Positions 1 through 13,866 of a stretch of DNA of 64,000 nt are shown here, in pieces. The notes beneath the pieces were generated by a model, which saw nothing but the letters and a program-made list of their open reading frames with translations, did no database searches and had not been told where the DNA came from. The stretch spans positions 6,980,789-7,044,788 of the forward strand of contig CM067067.1 in NCBI GenBank assembly GCA_033980235.1, written 5' to 3'. The DNA is from Diadema setosum (Eukaryota > Echinodermata > Echinoidea > Diadematoida > Diadematidae). A program made the translations under genes and the position numbers. The stretch's first letter is position 1. Each line of letters begins with the position of its first letter.

Positions 1-501
1 TTTTCATAATGAATTCTTCTCGATTCACGATAAATAGTGCCATAATTAATTAAAGCTACATCGATCTTGGAAACCACATTATCTGGGGTAACTTCCTCTA
101 CCATGTTTTCATTTTTTTTTTTTACCATGCACTGGTAATTTTTCCTAAGGTAAAATGAAATTTGTTTTTGTCGTAGTATAGGCCTACCACTCTTTCCTTT
201 GGTTGCAGATTTATCAAAAGTTTCTTATATGCTTAATCTACAGCTTATCCTTAAAGTGGCGACACACGTTGGGTGATTTTAATATAATGTTTTGGTTTCT
301 AAATGCCATTTTTGTATTGTCCATCATTCTGTGCTGATTTGATGGATTCTGCCAATCCGATGTCAAATTTTGCCATTATCATGATTATAAAATACGCAGT
401 GTATACAATACACAGTTGTCAATCTAAACATGATGACGACATTGTGATTCTGCAGTCGACCTTCTCCATGGAGTTTATGGGAGAAGACTTCATTTACCAA
501 C

Positions 502-654
502 CTGTTTCAGAACGTCAACCACTTCAGGTTTGCCCATCTTGGTTTGACCCAGAACCTGGATGTTAAAGGCTGCGATGTTTGCCGAACCGAGGGCTGACCA
601 CGCCATTGACGTGGTCAGGAGGAGGACGAGATAGGCGGGGCGGATGATTGCCAT
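502..654 (-). CDS. DNase I-like secreted nuclease, first coding exon (gene continues off left edge)
   Basis: Minus-strand exon of 51 codons from an ATG at 654. Residues 1-24 form a signal peptide with a hydrophobic core. The mature part begins NIAAFNIQVLGQTKMGKPEV, which matches the N-terminus of the DNase I family (an IAAFNIQ-type strand followed by a G-T-K-M stretch, carrying an Asn of the metal/active site). The exon ends at a CAG|GTTGGT donor at 502/501 in phase 0, where the open frame would soon stop if read through. DNase I-family enzymes are metal-dependent endonucleases, usually secreted. No second exon is visible in bases 1-500, so the rest should lie left of the window. An in-frame upstream extension to 837 exists, but the signal peptide favours the ATG at 654. 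Confidence 0.8.
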
Positions 655-2787
655 GACGACTTGACAATTTTGTGAGAGCCCAGTATTGCGTGATATATAC
701 ATGCCTGATACGAACTCTTTCGTAGAGGTATACGGGAGAAGACAACAAGGAATCAAAATATTCATTTCATTAATTTTTACCGCGTTGTTGTGCTTTTGGC
801 TTATTGGTTTATTTTCCCTTCTGGCTAAAATAAACATTTTGTAAGTATTTGGTTAATTACAATGAAGGAAAATTAGATTCCCTGATAAACCGCGTTTCCT
901 ACAAGACTTTTAAAGAGTCTTAAAAGAATGAACAGTGAACTGTATAACAGTTGGTGCGTATGCCATATAGGATGAAGCCTGACGTATTCTCATTCTGCTC
1001 TTTCGGCGAGGAAGAAACTTCAGAAATATTACATCTCCCTATTCTAAACACGATTGAATAACTCGTCTCAAACTTAAGACGAATTGTGAGAGATTGTTCA
1101 TTAAACTAACAAGTCCGAAAAACCACGTATCTCTAATTTGGAGCTGTACCGCCTTTATCATAATGTTCACATTTTATTGTAATAGTATTTATGAAGCAGA
1201 ATACAATTTTCTCTTTTAAGTTAACCTTATTTTGATTATATGTGTAATGTTATTTCTTTTGCAAGCTTGTCAGTTGTATCTTGGTCACTCCATTTGTAAA
1301 GGCTCCTTAAATTGACAAAATGTTGGAAGATTGAAGTAGATATCTTTTTTTGTGTGTATTTTTCCCGATTTTGCACAGATCTAATGAATGCAACCAGCTC
1401 CATATAGTCTTTCTCCAATATAAATATACGAAATTAAATTCAGATTTACAAACTTAATGATCGCAGATGATAATATCTGCAGCAAAAGTACTCCAAAGCA
1501 TGGTGTTTTAAACGCCCATCCTATCAACTCTCCGTCTGATGGAGTATTAAGTCTATAAATTCGTTATCCCACATCCTAATACAGTCAAATCATCACGGGT
1601 AACGTCACGGCTAATACAGAGAAGAACAAATTGTCGACGGCTGACTTACCGACTTGCCAATTGGTTCTGCTCGTCTTTGATGAGACGGACTCGACTCAAA
1701 TATGCACCCTTTTTATATAGCATCAGGCCTTATCAAACTTAATCACATTTTCCTGTCTCTAATGCATTATACACACATTGACATATTATCATGTCAAGCG
1801 CTGAAAAATAAAATGGTATTGCTCGTCAAGGCGACAGCTGCCTCCTCGTTCCCTCTCTTTGCCCCCCCCCACCCCTCACCCCTCCCCCTCTCTCTCTGTA
1901 TTTCGAGATCAGTATGAAAATCAAGTAATAAAGATGCAGTTACAATCAGACAATCATTACGATCATAATACTAAGATGACCATGAAGGAAATTTCTTATC
2001 GCGTATGACATGCAGTACGATTTCTGACAAAATTAAAGCTCTATATAAAATATTGCGTTACATTACAAATTGTATACACAATTAAAGTCCGCTATGATTA
2101 CTTAAGATAGTGATTACAACTTAAAAAGGAACAGTGAAATTATACTTGTCGCAGTGAAAAAAAAGTTTATAAGGCATGAATAATGGGCCACAACTAGGAA
2201 ACGAAAAAAGAGAGTGCAATAATCACTACAGCTGTACATTCGAACTGATCTTTAAACGTTCGCGACCATCTTCAGGAGAGTATGCATTATGGTACATGTT
2301 TTGTTTTGTTTTTTTTTTTTTTAGTTCCCCCTCCCAACGCGGTAAGATATTTATCAGGCGATAGCATAAAACAAAAAACAAATGCAAATATTTGTCTTAC
2401 AAAATGCTGTTATCATTAGAAATTGCTCTCTCGTGAAAAACATGTGGATTTGATAATCTAACAAGCTTTTTAAGATGACCGTATTGTATAAAACAGTCGA
2501 TTATCATCCCCGATGCGCGAGTCCCTCATAATGGAAATGTCTAGCACATTGCTCTTTGCGCTTATTTGGCAATCGTTCTGTAATGAAATTAAGATGTTAC
2601 GCATGTGGTTGTATCACAGATGTGTGTAATATATACATTTTTTTTTTTAGGCGCACACAGTCAGTTATTAATTATTGTATCACTGTATCACATGTATTTT
2701 TTCTTCTTCTTTTGTGACTGGTTGTGTTTTTGCGTTGTCCTAATGTTATTGTGTTTTCTAGTCTTTGATAATGAAAATGATAAAGAT

Positions 2788-2950
2788 ATGGGGGGTGTTT
2801 CATCAACGCTTTGCAGCGCCGACCACTGTCGGCGCTGACCAATTTCAGCAAAATCCTTGGTTTTGATTGGCTGAGATGCTCTAGTCACTGACTGTTACTA
2901 TGGTGATTCAATTTGTCAGCGCCGACAAACGTTGATGAAACACCCCCATG
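2788..2950. mobile_element. Short foldback MITE with near-perfect terminal inverted repeats
   Basis: The left end GGGGGTGTTTCATCAACG (2791-2808) is repeated inverted at 2930-2947. Inside, the GTCGGCGCTGAC/GTCAGCGCCGAC stems add further self-complementarity. The element is about 160 bp and non-coding. Family not recognised. Confidence 0.75.
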
Positions 2951-3110
2951 GTCTAATTTACCCAGGGAAGCCTCTTCAGTGTTGCTACTGCTCTACCAGA
3001 GGGCCCTGCTATTCTTATTACCCTAGCATTGCCAGGTACCCATTTATACACCTGGGTCGAGAGGGACATAGTGGGAAAAAACATCTTGTCCAAGGGCGTC
3101 GGGAGTCTTA
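2951..3110 (-). repeat. SINE fragment (same family as 20010-20295 and 58640-58980)
   Basis: Shares TTTACCCAGGGAAGCCTCTT, the GAGGGCCCTGC block and the ACATCTTGTCCAAGG block with the two fuller copies. The tRNA-like head is missing here and is followed by a (TA)n tract. The fullest copy shows the tRNA-like part on the minus strand, so this fragment is assigned the same strand. Confidence 0.65.
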
Positions 3111-3121
3111 TCTATATACTA

Positions 3122-3171
<50 letters not shown>

Positions 3172-3384
3172 CTAAGTTGTAAGAACACGTTTTTGTCATG
3201 TGCTACTAATATCATGCTTACGTGTGCCATGTGGGTCTACTGTGTATGTATGTGGTAGGCCTAATTATACCGAATATAAGATTATGATTATGTAATTTCA
3301 TTGCAGATCACACGAAGGGCCGAGGACCAAAATTTAAAAGAAGGGGCTTCGAACAATACAACTAGGTCATCTCTTGTCACTACA

Positions 3385-3445
<61 letters not shown>

Positions 3446-3727
3446 TATATACCGGGCGTCCCCATAAAAGTGGAACGGTGGATTTTCAGTACCTTGCGTT
3501 CTGAAAGTGATATATTTTTTGACATCTTTAAAAAGAGCGTCTACCGCAGAAGACAGTGATACCAAAATCATTAAATTTGGTTAGGAACTTTTTATTCTAC
3601 GCCCAATTCTGTAAATGCAGTCATTTTCGAATTATTTTCGCCGGATTTTTGCAACGTATGAGCAAAGAATTTTGGTGCAACACGCGTTCCATACGGTGTA
3701 TTGTGTAAGTCCGTTGATGCATGTCAA

Positions 3728-4530
3728 CAGAGGTTTTTTTTTTTTTTTTAAATTCTTTATTCGAATTTCGTTCAATTTCATATCACAGAAACAGAAACGT
3801 TCGCAGAAACAAAAACAAGGCATTATACAAAAACAAACTGCATTATACACAAACATTGTATAAAATAATGTCATAAAATGCAGTAACACAAACATTGTGC
3901 AAACTAATGTCAAACTTACATTATAAATCTTTTAACAAGTGAAACGAAATCCGCATTTTTTTAAACACATATTCTCGCAAAATCCCGCAAAACGGGGACA
4001 TAATAAATAATTTGCTGAAAAGAAAACGGAGCATATTCTATCGCTAAGAAAAAAAATAAAGAAATCGAGGCAATTTGCGAGAAACACAAACGAACATGGA
4101 CACGCACACACACACACATCCACACAAACGCCAACATGCACCCCCACCCCTATGCCTTCAGCCCTCAGGTTTCATTCACACTTGAATAACTTTGACGTGT
4201 AGATTGCCATTTGTTCACATAGAAGCAATAGAGAGAGGAAAAACCGATAACGATGTGACAATAACTCTCAGATACGACAAAAACAAGACAGAAAAAGAAA
4301 AAAAAAAACATTTCCCAGTTCTTCTAAATTCAATTTCTGAATAATAATTTGCCACAATTCCTACACTTTAATACACTCCCAAAATAAAAGTGAATATGTC
4401 TCAGTGCTCTTTTTGCAGAAAGAACAAAGATCATCCGAAACAAACCCAAATCTCAACAGATTAACTTTTGTATAAAATTCCCTAAGCTTTGGGATAAGAG
4501 TTGTGACTCAGGGTCGGAGAACAGAGATAC
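3728..4530 (-). mobile_element. L1-like LINE 3' relic
   Basis: Read on the minus strand, about 4400-4490 translates to a conserved LINE ORF2 C-terminal stretch (KVNLLRFGFVSDDLCSFCKK followed by a T-E-T-Y segment), the zinc-finger-like region found after reverse transcriptase in L1/Tx1 elements. The element ends at a poly-T run at about 3728-3745, that is, a poly-A tail on the minus strand. It is 5' truncated and degenerate. Confidence 0.6.
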
Positions 4531-4532
4531 AG

Positions 4533-4577
<45 letters not shown>

Positions 4578-5879
4578 TTTTTTCCTGGCCTGCGCCCCAA
4601 AACACGTTGTTATGATATTGAACAGTAATTCAGAATTAAATCATGTCAATCCAAGAACTCGTAACACGACTGGTTGTTTTTACATATTCATTGGACTTGT
4701 ATTGCACAGTGCTGTGCTGCTGTATGTTTTTGACCCCGAGGTCATTATGTAGGCCCTATAGTGTGGGACATCATGTTAAAATGATGCTGTACTGTTCAGC
4801 TCATTCCTACAGAAAAACTATCTTCAATGAAACACTAAAAGATATTGTCAGTCATTTGGTGGGTTTGTTTGTTTGTTTGTTTGTTTGTGATAGAGGGTAC
4901 CAAAACAGTATTTTATGCAATCTTATTTCATAAAAGATTATGTACCACTCATGCAAATTCATAAAGCAAATCTTCTTTTTTTCCTTCTCAGTACCCAGGT
5001 GAGCAGTAAGCCTATCACCCCAACAAATATTACAAACCCTTCATCGTCACAACGTACTACATCTTAGGCCCTTAAATCAAATGGTTGATGTACTGATCAT
5101 TTCATAGGATTGGTTTATCACATTTTTAAGTTTGCATGGAATGTTTGACAACGTGGCTTCCAATACCCTTAAGACATAAGCAATGCATTAACATATGTAA
5201 ATTAACATGATGAACAGTTCACACAATAATGATTATTGCTGAATGGTATGATTTCAATGGTATAGACTTAGATTCCAAGTACAAAGAAAGCAAGAAGATT
5301 TACATCAGAATAGGCTGTATACCATGTATTTTTAAAAAGTTTAAATCAGTGTATATAAACTATGCGCAGAGGGTTGTGTGCTGAACACTTCACATCAGCT
5401 GCACTCAACTGTAAACACCAGACTATGTATGAACATGATCTACTGTTGAATGCTCACTGCGATGATATAAATAACACAAAAGAGTCTCAATGGCTTTCAT
5501 ATTACATTTTTTTTCTTTCTTCCAGACTGTCTCAACGTGCATTGTATCGGGTGCATACAGTCAACCGTGAAACTACAATGTCAATGGTATGTCATACGCC
5601 TTAGCATTTATTCGGGATAAAAGGGGTTTTAACAAACGAGCAAAATATGGGTGCAGCCCATATAGTCGTTGAGTAGTTCGCTTACTAACACACAGTGTTT
5701 CTAGAGAAGAATCCATCCTGTCTCGAAAAAAGTACATTCTGGGATTTGTTCGACCATCGCTCCTTTATGAGAAACTGCGATAATTGTGATCATTTCACAG
5801 GCCTGTCAGATATATGACGACAAAAACGTATATTCACCTTGTTTGAAAATTTAACTGTACCAATCTTCGAATCTCCGAA

Positions 5880-5952
5880 ATGGATAACAGATACAACCTC
5901 GTTCTGTTAATAACATTGGCCTCTTCCGTGTTTTGTGGTGGCGATACAAAAG
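5880..5952 (+). CDS. Receptor exon 1: signal peptide
   Basis: ATG at 5880 opens 24 codons ([20 protein letters not shown], then GDTK) with a classic signal-peptide pattern: a polar N-terminus, hydrophobic [12 protein letters not shown], then small residues. It ends in a near-consensus donor (AAAAG|GTAAGT) in phase 1, matching the phase-1 acceptor of the first Ig exon at 17814. The exon could instead serve another spliced gene, but no competing downstream exon was seen in the 12-kb intron. Confidence 0.6.
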
Positions 5953-8900
5953 GTAAGTTTATACACATTTCAACATGCGCTCACCAAAGTTGACCGCTGT
6001 CAACTTCAACTTATAAAGTTGGACAAGCAGCAACAAAGCCAACCAGGGTATTTTTGTTTTAATAAAAATAACGATTATGTCATGTTAGGCTGGGAAAATG
6101 GACATTTCTGGATTTGTTTTGATACGGTGATTGGATGTCGAGATAGGGTCGTGCAACAAAACTGACAAGGCAAGCGCAAATGAATGTAAAAGTCAAGGAG
6201 TAGTAGTGTGCAGGAAGTTGTGTAATTTGAATCTTCACTTTCGATTTTATATCAAATTTTGTGTTTCACTTCAGGACCCAAACTAGGTGGGGTTGCAAGG
6301 AAGTGACCCCCCCCCCCACAAACAAGGTTCGCTGAAACTGGATTGATTCGTTTCCTTTATGTGACCAAAACGATGATTTTTTTTTCTTTATTGATATTTT
6401 TAACTCAAATATATATTTACTATTTAAAATTTTGCTCCTCCTTCAAAGTGCATCTCACATTGTTTAATGTCGATGAATTTGATTTAACAAAGTTTGGCAA
6501 ATCTTGTTAGAGGTTTTTGTTATTTAATTAAGTATCATAAATTTGTCAAATAAACTTCATCGTATGAATCAGCTAGGGCCGAATGCATAAAACAAGCAAT
6601 TGCTTGTAAGCAATTGCTTCAAGCAAAAGCAGAAGCTCGTCTAGCAAAAGGTCTAGCTCAAGCAATTGCTCAAATCCATATGCATAATCTTTTGCTTATG
6701 CCAATACCTTTTGCTTGTCCCGCACAAGCAATTGCTTGCGTTTTCAACAAAAGGGATGTCACGCCTGTGCGAACACAAGAACAAAGGCGAGAGTGGCAGC
6801 ATGTATTTGAAAGGGCATGTGTGTGTGGAAACATTTCCTGACATAGCAGAAGAACTATGAAATGCACACACAGACACATACACACACATCTATACACACA
6901 CACACGTAATACTGGCTGATTCCCATCACTGCAGCTTACAGCAGCCCGGATCTGCCAGATCGCACGTGGAGAGAGGTCTCCTCGCTCTCCACCGAAGTCA
7001 GACATCCTACCTGTTTTTCATCACATTTTGCGTGCTAACCACCGGACATTCTCGTTGTTGAAATGAAAAAGTTTCTTACACTACTTATGAGTAGTTTCTT
7101 GTAGATTTATACCACTCCTTCACAAGTGTGGTCTTTCTTTCATAAATATGAAAATGATACTTAAAAGGGAACTTTCCGGTTCAAGCAAAAGCTCAAGCTC
7201 ATTTTACAGAGCTTGGAAAATCGTAAGCAATTGCTAGCAAGAACTAGCAAATGGTATGTTTTATGCATACGTTTTTAAGCAAATGCTTGGTCTCTAAGCA
7301 ATTGCTTGCGGACAGCAAGCAATAGCTTGTGCTTGCTAGCAAAAGCTTCTGCTTGCAAGCAATTGCTTGTTTTTATGCATACGGATTCGAGTAAAAGGCT
7401 AGCACAAACAATTGCTAGCGTTTATGCATTCGGCCCATTATAACGTTTAAGAAATAAATGACATGAACTGTACAGCCTTGTAATGCAGTATTGCGCATCG
7501 CATAAATAGATGTATCGTCCAATCGTGTTTCTTTGTCATTACTGATATATGTATCCAAACATAATTATTTTAGTGGTTAATATTGGCCGGTATTTTTTTT
7601 TTTTTTGTCAAGTCACTGTTGAATTTGGTATTAATATTATGAGGTAATAATGATCATCTATATCGCTAACATTAGTCATGATTAATGACTTAAAATTTTC
7701 TAACAATGGCTGGATTATAATCTATTAATTCATCATGACTTGAGTCATTACAGTTTGGGCATCCACTCAGAAGGATCATATTATTTTTATTGAAATTTGG
7801 ATCCAAATATGTCAATTAGCTCCCGCGTTGACCAAATCAATTATAGCAGACACGCGAAAAAAATGGCCTGCACCATGTGCTGGTCGTCTCTCGCTAGCCG
7901 TGACGGCCTTTCGCTGGCCGGGACCTGGATGGTCACTCGACAACATGCTGTAAGGTTCGGTATCTTTAGTCCTACACTATGTGCCTTTGGATTTTCCTGT
8001 GAACCAACTACTAACAAGCCTACACCAAATGGATACGTACCATCAACATTATTTTTTTGTTCTTTCTTTTAGGGTTAACTTGACTTAATCTAGATACCAA
8101 ATATCTGTGCTGCTGGAATCAAACAATAATTATACCAGATTGCCCCTTAGCCTAGCAGCCCCTTAGTTATGCCAGGTATTTGCCAGTGTCAAATTGTCGG
8201 TGTTCTGGTACTAGTATTATTTTCATGTTAGCACGCGTAAGTAGCCCCAGCAGCTCTTGCACAGGTGCCTGCAGCTTGGGCTTGGTGAAAAGGTGAAAAG
8301 GAACACCCGGTCCATCATCAACGTCGTATTTACCCAGTTCGTCTTCAATCTTTTCTTCAAAATCTATCTTCCGTATCTATTGAATTCAGTCCAAATATAA
8401 GTAAGTCTGATAAGAAAGAGTAAAATATTACAAGTTCAACGGTATAAATTTGATCGAAATCGGATGAAAAAATAAGGAAGTTATGACAATATGAATATGC
8501 AAATGACAAAGTGAGCATGTCATTCCTCACAACTTACCGTATAGTTTGTACATAAAATTTTGATATTTTCAGTTTATACAAACGCAATTATGCCCGAGGC
8601 TAAAATCCTCATAAGTGATTACTATTCTGAAGTTATTCAACTAGGAATAACGTCATATTTCACACTTCAATGACAGGACACGATCAATGGAAAATTGTGA
8701 GGGTATGACATGGTTAGCTCACTCATTTGCATATTCATACCCACTGTACATGACCTGTTTTGGAGAAATTATCAAAATTTCAAAATTTCATAACTTCCTT
8801 ATTTTTCATCCAATTTCAGTCAACCTTTTATACCGTTGAACACGTACAATTTTACTCTTTTTAAGCAGATTATTACATTTATATTTGGACTGGATTTCCT

Positions 8901-11900
8901 CTTTAAGGCAGATTTAGAGAGGGCTGCCTCAACCGTTTGTGCCCTTCAAATTTTATTTCTCTCTCTCTTTTCTTGTTTGATCTGCGGATAGCACTACAAA
9001 TCCTATTTCATTACCACTGCATTGATAAACATCTACACCATGTTAATGACAAATGAATATCATCTTTAATTCAATTTCCATTTCAACTGTTTTAATACTT
9101 CTCATGTCATGTTACATAAAATAATGGCACAGATCTGAGTACCTTATTGTCAATAATGAATAAACAAAACAATACGCATAATTTACACATTATTAAACGA
9201 GGGAAAATAGAAAATACGATTTAGGCTGTTTAATATTAAAAGTGGCATGACGGGACCGAAATTAATTCTAGCGTGTTTGGCTGTAGTCCTAAGGCACGCA
9301 TAATTTCAATGTCATGTCAATAAGAAAACGGACAAGCGGATGAGAAGTTCAAACTAGACCAATTATCATACGAAATAAAGGAAACTGGGAATGCCTATAC
9401 AGGGTGGCCCAGAAAGGACGGAACACCTATGATCTTTAATTTCAGCAATATACAGTGAGAACTGAGAATATTACTGTGTCGGCTTATGAACGAATTAAAA
9501 CGGGTATCTCATCGGGCTTGAAACTAGTTCGCGACTGCAAATTTTGCTAGTTGTAGAGATGTCTTCGCTAGCCTACGACTCTGAGACGTCTATTGTGAAA
9601 TTACAGTGTCTCCAAGCAGTCGCAAGAAATTAAGACACGATTTAACAATGTGGCTGACTGATTTTAAAATTTCTCAATTTGAGCTGTCTGACCTGTATAA
9701 TTATGTTCAGATGAATAAAAACTACAAAGAAAATCAAGCAAAATGAAGATCATAAATTTAATCACAAACCGACACAGCAATATTTTCAGTTCTCACTGTA
9801 TTTATCAATGTACACTTAATTAAACGTACGGACTTTATTCCTAAACCACTCATTACTCACATCACTGCCAATCATACCTTTGAATAAACCTCGCTATTTT
9901 CCATCTTTTTTTTTTTTTTTTATTTAGCATCTCAATGAGCCCAACAGGTCGTCTCATTCATCACAATGGTAACGGACAATGACAATCTCACTGTCCGCCC
10001 CACATTCCACACATTGTGAACGCTAGTACTTCTATGGCAAGCCGAATTCTCGCTGGTCTCGCTGGTTTCGGTATCTCTGAGAGTGCAAAATGGTCACATT
10101 TTGAAAATTGTAAGGGTTGACCAAATGGTCCTAAAATCATAACGCATTAACCAAAATTAGAGAACTTGGTATTATTCTATTGAAAAAAAGAATGTCCTTT
10201 CCAATAGTATGCAAAATAATGACATATATATTTGTAACAATATAGCTGAAATGAAAGATCATAGGTGTTCCGTTCTTTCCGGGCCACCCTGTATAATAAA
10301 AGACTGAACTAAAAAGCAACCATTGTCGTTTTTTGAACTTTGTAATTTTCTTTGGTATGCACAAGAAGGTCAGTAAGGTAATACGCGATCCGACTTGAAG
10401 AAAAATGGTGAAGGAAAACAATTTCAATTATTTTTTTATATGTTTTCATATTGTGTGTGTTGATCAAGTTACTTCTGGATTTAATTTCCAAACAACTTTT
10501 CAGGATATCCAGGTAGCTGATAAAAGTAATGCTGTTGAGATTATGGATTTAGGAACGCCTTTTTCGAAACGCTGAAGAAACTGCTATTTTATTTCTCTTG
10601 TAAATAAATGATTAACCAAAAGTTTGTAACATTTTACCGTATATTTTGTTTGCCGACGATACAACCATATTTTATGTCTCAAGATGATATTGATTCTCAA
10701 AAGATGTTTTTAACAATAAAAAATCAATATGCTACCAATATGGCCGCAAATGAATAAATCATTAATTGGTATATCAAAAACTAATTTCATAATATATATC
10801 AAGAAGAAAAAAGGAATGTTCCATTGGCACTTAATTTATTAAAATAGGTGGTTCCCTAATCATGCAGGTTTCTTGAAATTTCTTGGAGTTTATGTAGACA
10901 ATAAACTGAATTGGTCAAATCATTTTGATTTTGTTTGTAATGTAATAAATTACCCAAAAATATTGGTGTAATATATAACCTTAGCTTTCTGACAAAGTCT
11001 GTTTTGAAATCAATTTATAATGCTATTATGTTACCTTATTTGTATTCTGGCATTATTGTTTAGGGTAATGCTCATGAATGTCATATCAAAAGACTTTTAG
11101 TACTTAAATGTCGTGCAAAACGAATTAATTTCCATGCCTCTTTCCTTGCCCATGCCGCACCACTTGAATGATATATATATATATATAAAGATCAAGAGGG
11201 AAATTGTATGTATTTATGTATTTTATTCTTACCAATGACTCTTAGATTTGATCACTTGCATAATCAAACTCATTACTATAGTACGCGAGTGAATGTTACC
11301 TATTATAGCTCTATCTCGCGTACTGCTTTTTATCAACAATTTATCATTTACAGCGGTCCTATCCTACGTCAATCTCTCCCATGGAAAAAAAATCCTCAAT
11401 AATTAAACCCAAACTCAATGAAGTCTAGAGTATAATTTCTTATCCCTTATGTTATGAGACATCTTGTGTTTTGTTATTTGTCATTGCGTGCTTTGATTGC
11501 ATTGTCTATCTTTTTATCTTCCCCTTACGTTTTACGTGCCTCGAACGCATACTTAAATTTACTGAATATTTCTATAGGTCAGCGGGAAAAAAAGGGACAT
11601 TTCCTTTCTGGCTGCTGCATAGCATAGTATACCTTTTTTACACTACTTAACTGTTTATGTTTATAATTGTATTTTAATGTCGATGTATGTTTTTGTTTTT
11701 AATATCTTCTTTGCTCTGGTTAAATAAAGAAACTTGAAAATTTGAACTTGAATATAGGAGTTAAAATACCACGCTGCTAAATACGGAGCAATCGAGCGAA
11801 AAAGAAAGAGGAAGCTGAGAAGGATATTTTTCCCCACCTCAGCATCACCAGACGCGTTTCTAGGGAGATGATACAAGCATAAAAAAGACAAAAATATCCG

Positions 11901-13835
11901 GTTTGAAACGCATTTATAGCTCGCATCCCCCTACTCCAACAGCTGCCAACTGTATCACTCGTAAATGTAATAACAACGCTGAATGTTATATCGACCCTAA
12001 ATGTAGTACATATTAACCCTAAATATGATAACAACCCTAACTGTAATACACTTTGACGCTAAATGTAATAATCGAGTCATCCCCAAATGTAATACAATGT
12101 ACATTTTAACCCAAACTTTAATATCGATGCTAAATGTAATAATTTTAACCCTAAATGTAATATCCACCCTAAATGTAATACGTCTTAACCCTAAGTGTTA
12201 TAACAACCCTAAATCTAATACATTTTAACGCAAATTGTCATAACGACCCTAAATGTAATGCATGTCAAACCTAAATGTAATATCCACCCTCAATGTAAAC
12301 ATCTTTACCCTAAATGCAATACGTCTTAACCCTAAATGTGATAACAACCCTAAATGTAATACATTTTAACGCTTAATGTAATAACGACCCTAAATGATTT
12401 TTTTGCCAGGCATCCGATGTACTATCCTTTATCCATTTTGCTGACGATACCAGTGTATTTTTTGCCCACAATGATGTTAATTTTCTTGTTCAAAAAGTCA
12501 ATACTGAATTACAAAAAGTGAATAATTGGGTAAGAGCCAATAAATTATCATTGAATACCCAAAAAACGAAATATATGATTTTTAGTAATACTGTTGACAT
12601 TTTGAGTACAGCTATAGTTTTGAATGATTTTCATTTAGAACAAGTTTCACATTTTAAATTCCTTGGAATTATTGTTGACGACAAACTTTCCTGGAAGTTA
12701 CATATTGATTATATATCCAACATAATCTCACGTAATATAGGTGTTATAAATAGAATGAAATTGTATATCCCACAAAAATCATTACTTATGTTATATTCGT
12801 CACTGATATTGCAATATCTTAACTAGAAATTTCGTGCTCGGCGGGTCGCGCAGCCGAGCACATGTATCCCCCGAACCCACAGCATCAAGAAGCATACCCT
12901 ATTGGATTTACCTTTTCATGAATACAGATGGAACAAGCGAGGGCGCCATCACCAAAAACAATAATCCTCTTCATCTTACCATAATACACCTTCATGCCAA
13001 ATTTGAAGATGATCGAAGAAGAACTGCAGCCAGTAGAGCGCTCACAAGCAGACCCTATTGAATTTACCTTTTCATGTATAAAGACGGAACAAGCAAGGGC
13101 ACCATCACCAAAAACAATAATCCTCTTCATCTTACCATATTACACCTTCATGTCAAAATTTGAAAATGATCGAAGAACTGCAGCCAGTAGAGCGCTCACA
13201 AGCAGACCCTATTGGATTTACCTTTTCATGTATAAAGACGGAACAAGCGAGGGCGCCATCACCAAAAACAATAGGCGTCTTCGTCTAACCATAATACACC
13301 TTCATGCCAACTTTGAAGATGATCGAAGAAGAACTGCAGCCGGTAGAGCGCTCACAAGCAGACCCTATTGGATTTACCTTTTCATGTATACAGACGGAAC
13401 AAGCGAGGGCGCCATCACCAAAAACAATAGGCGTCTTCGTCTAACCATAATACACCTTCATGCCAACTTTGAAGATGATCGGAAAAGAAACGCAGCCGGT
13501 AGAGCGCTCACAAGCAGACCCTATTGGATTTACCTTTTCATGTATACAGACGGAACAAGCGAGGGCGCCATCACCAAAAACAGTAGGCTTCTTTGTCTAA
13601 CCATAATACACCTTCATGCCAACTTTGAAGATGATCGGAAAAGAAACGCAGCCGGTAGAGCGCTCACAAGCAGACCCTATTGGATTTACCTTTTCGTGTA
13701 TACAGACGGAACAAGCGAGGGCGCCATCACCAAAAACAATAGGCTTCTTCGTCTAACCATAATACACCTTCATGCCAACTTTGAAGATGATCGGAAAAGA
13801 AAAGCAGCTGGTAGAGCGCTCACAAGGAAATCTCT

Positions 13836-13866
<31 letters not shown>

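Larger units (their letters stand above)
655..5879. other. Intergenic region between the DNase I-like gene and the receptor gene
   Basis: No supportable coding exon. The two genes are divergent (head to head). Contents are a foldback MITE (2788-2950), a SINE fragment (2951-3110), two (TA)n tracts (about 3124-3169 and 3389-3442), an L1-like LINE 3' relic (3728-4530), a (CA)n tract (about 4538-4575) and a (TTTG)n tract (about 4866-4890). Near 3451 there is one terminal sequence resembling a mariner end (ACCGGGCGTCCCCATAAAAG) without a visible partner. No clear TATA box precedes the receptor start at 5880. Confidence 0.5.

Noticed and set aside
1702..1917. Small plus-strand ORFs in the left intergenic region
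   Set aside because: Length expected by chance and no conserved motif; several start without ATG or run into homopolymers.
3301..3559. Tyr-Ile repeat proteins (also 23344-23575)
   Set aside because: Artefacts of (TA)n microsatellites.
11960..12395. Telomere repeat
   Set aside because: CCCTAA occurs only as part of longer 15-20-bp units; no run of TTAGGG.
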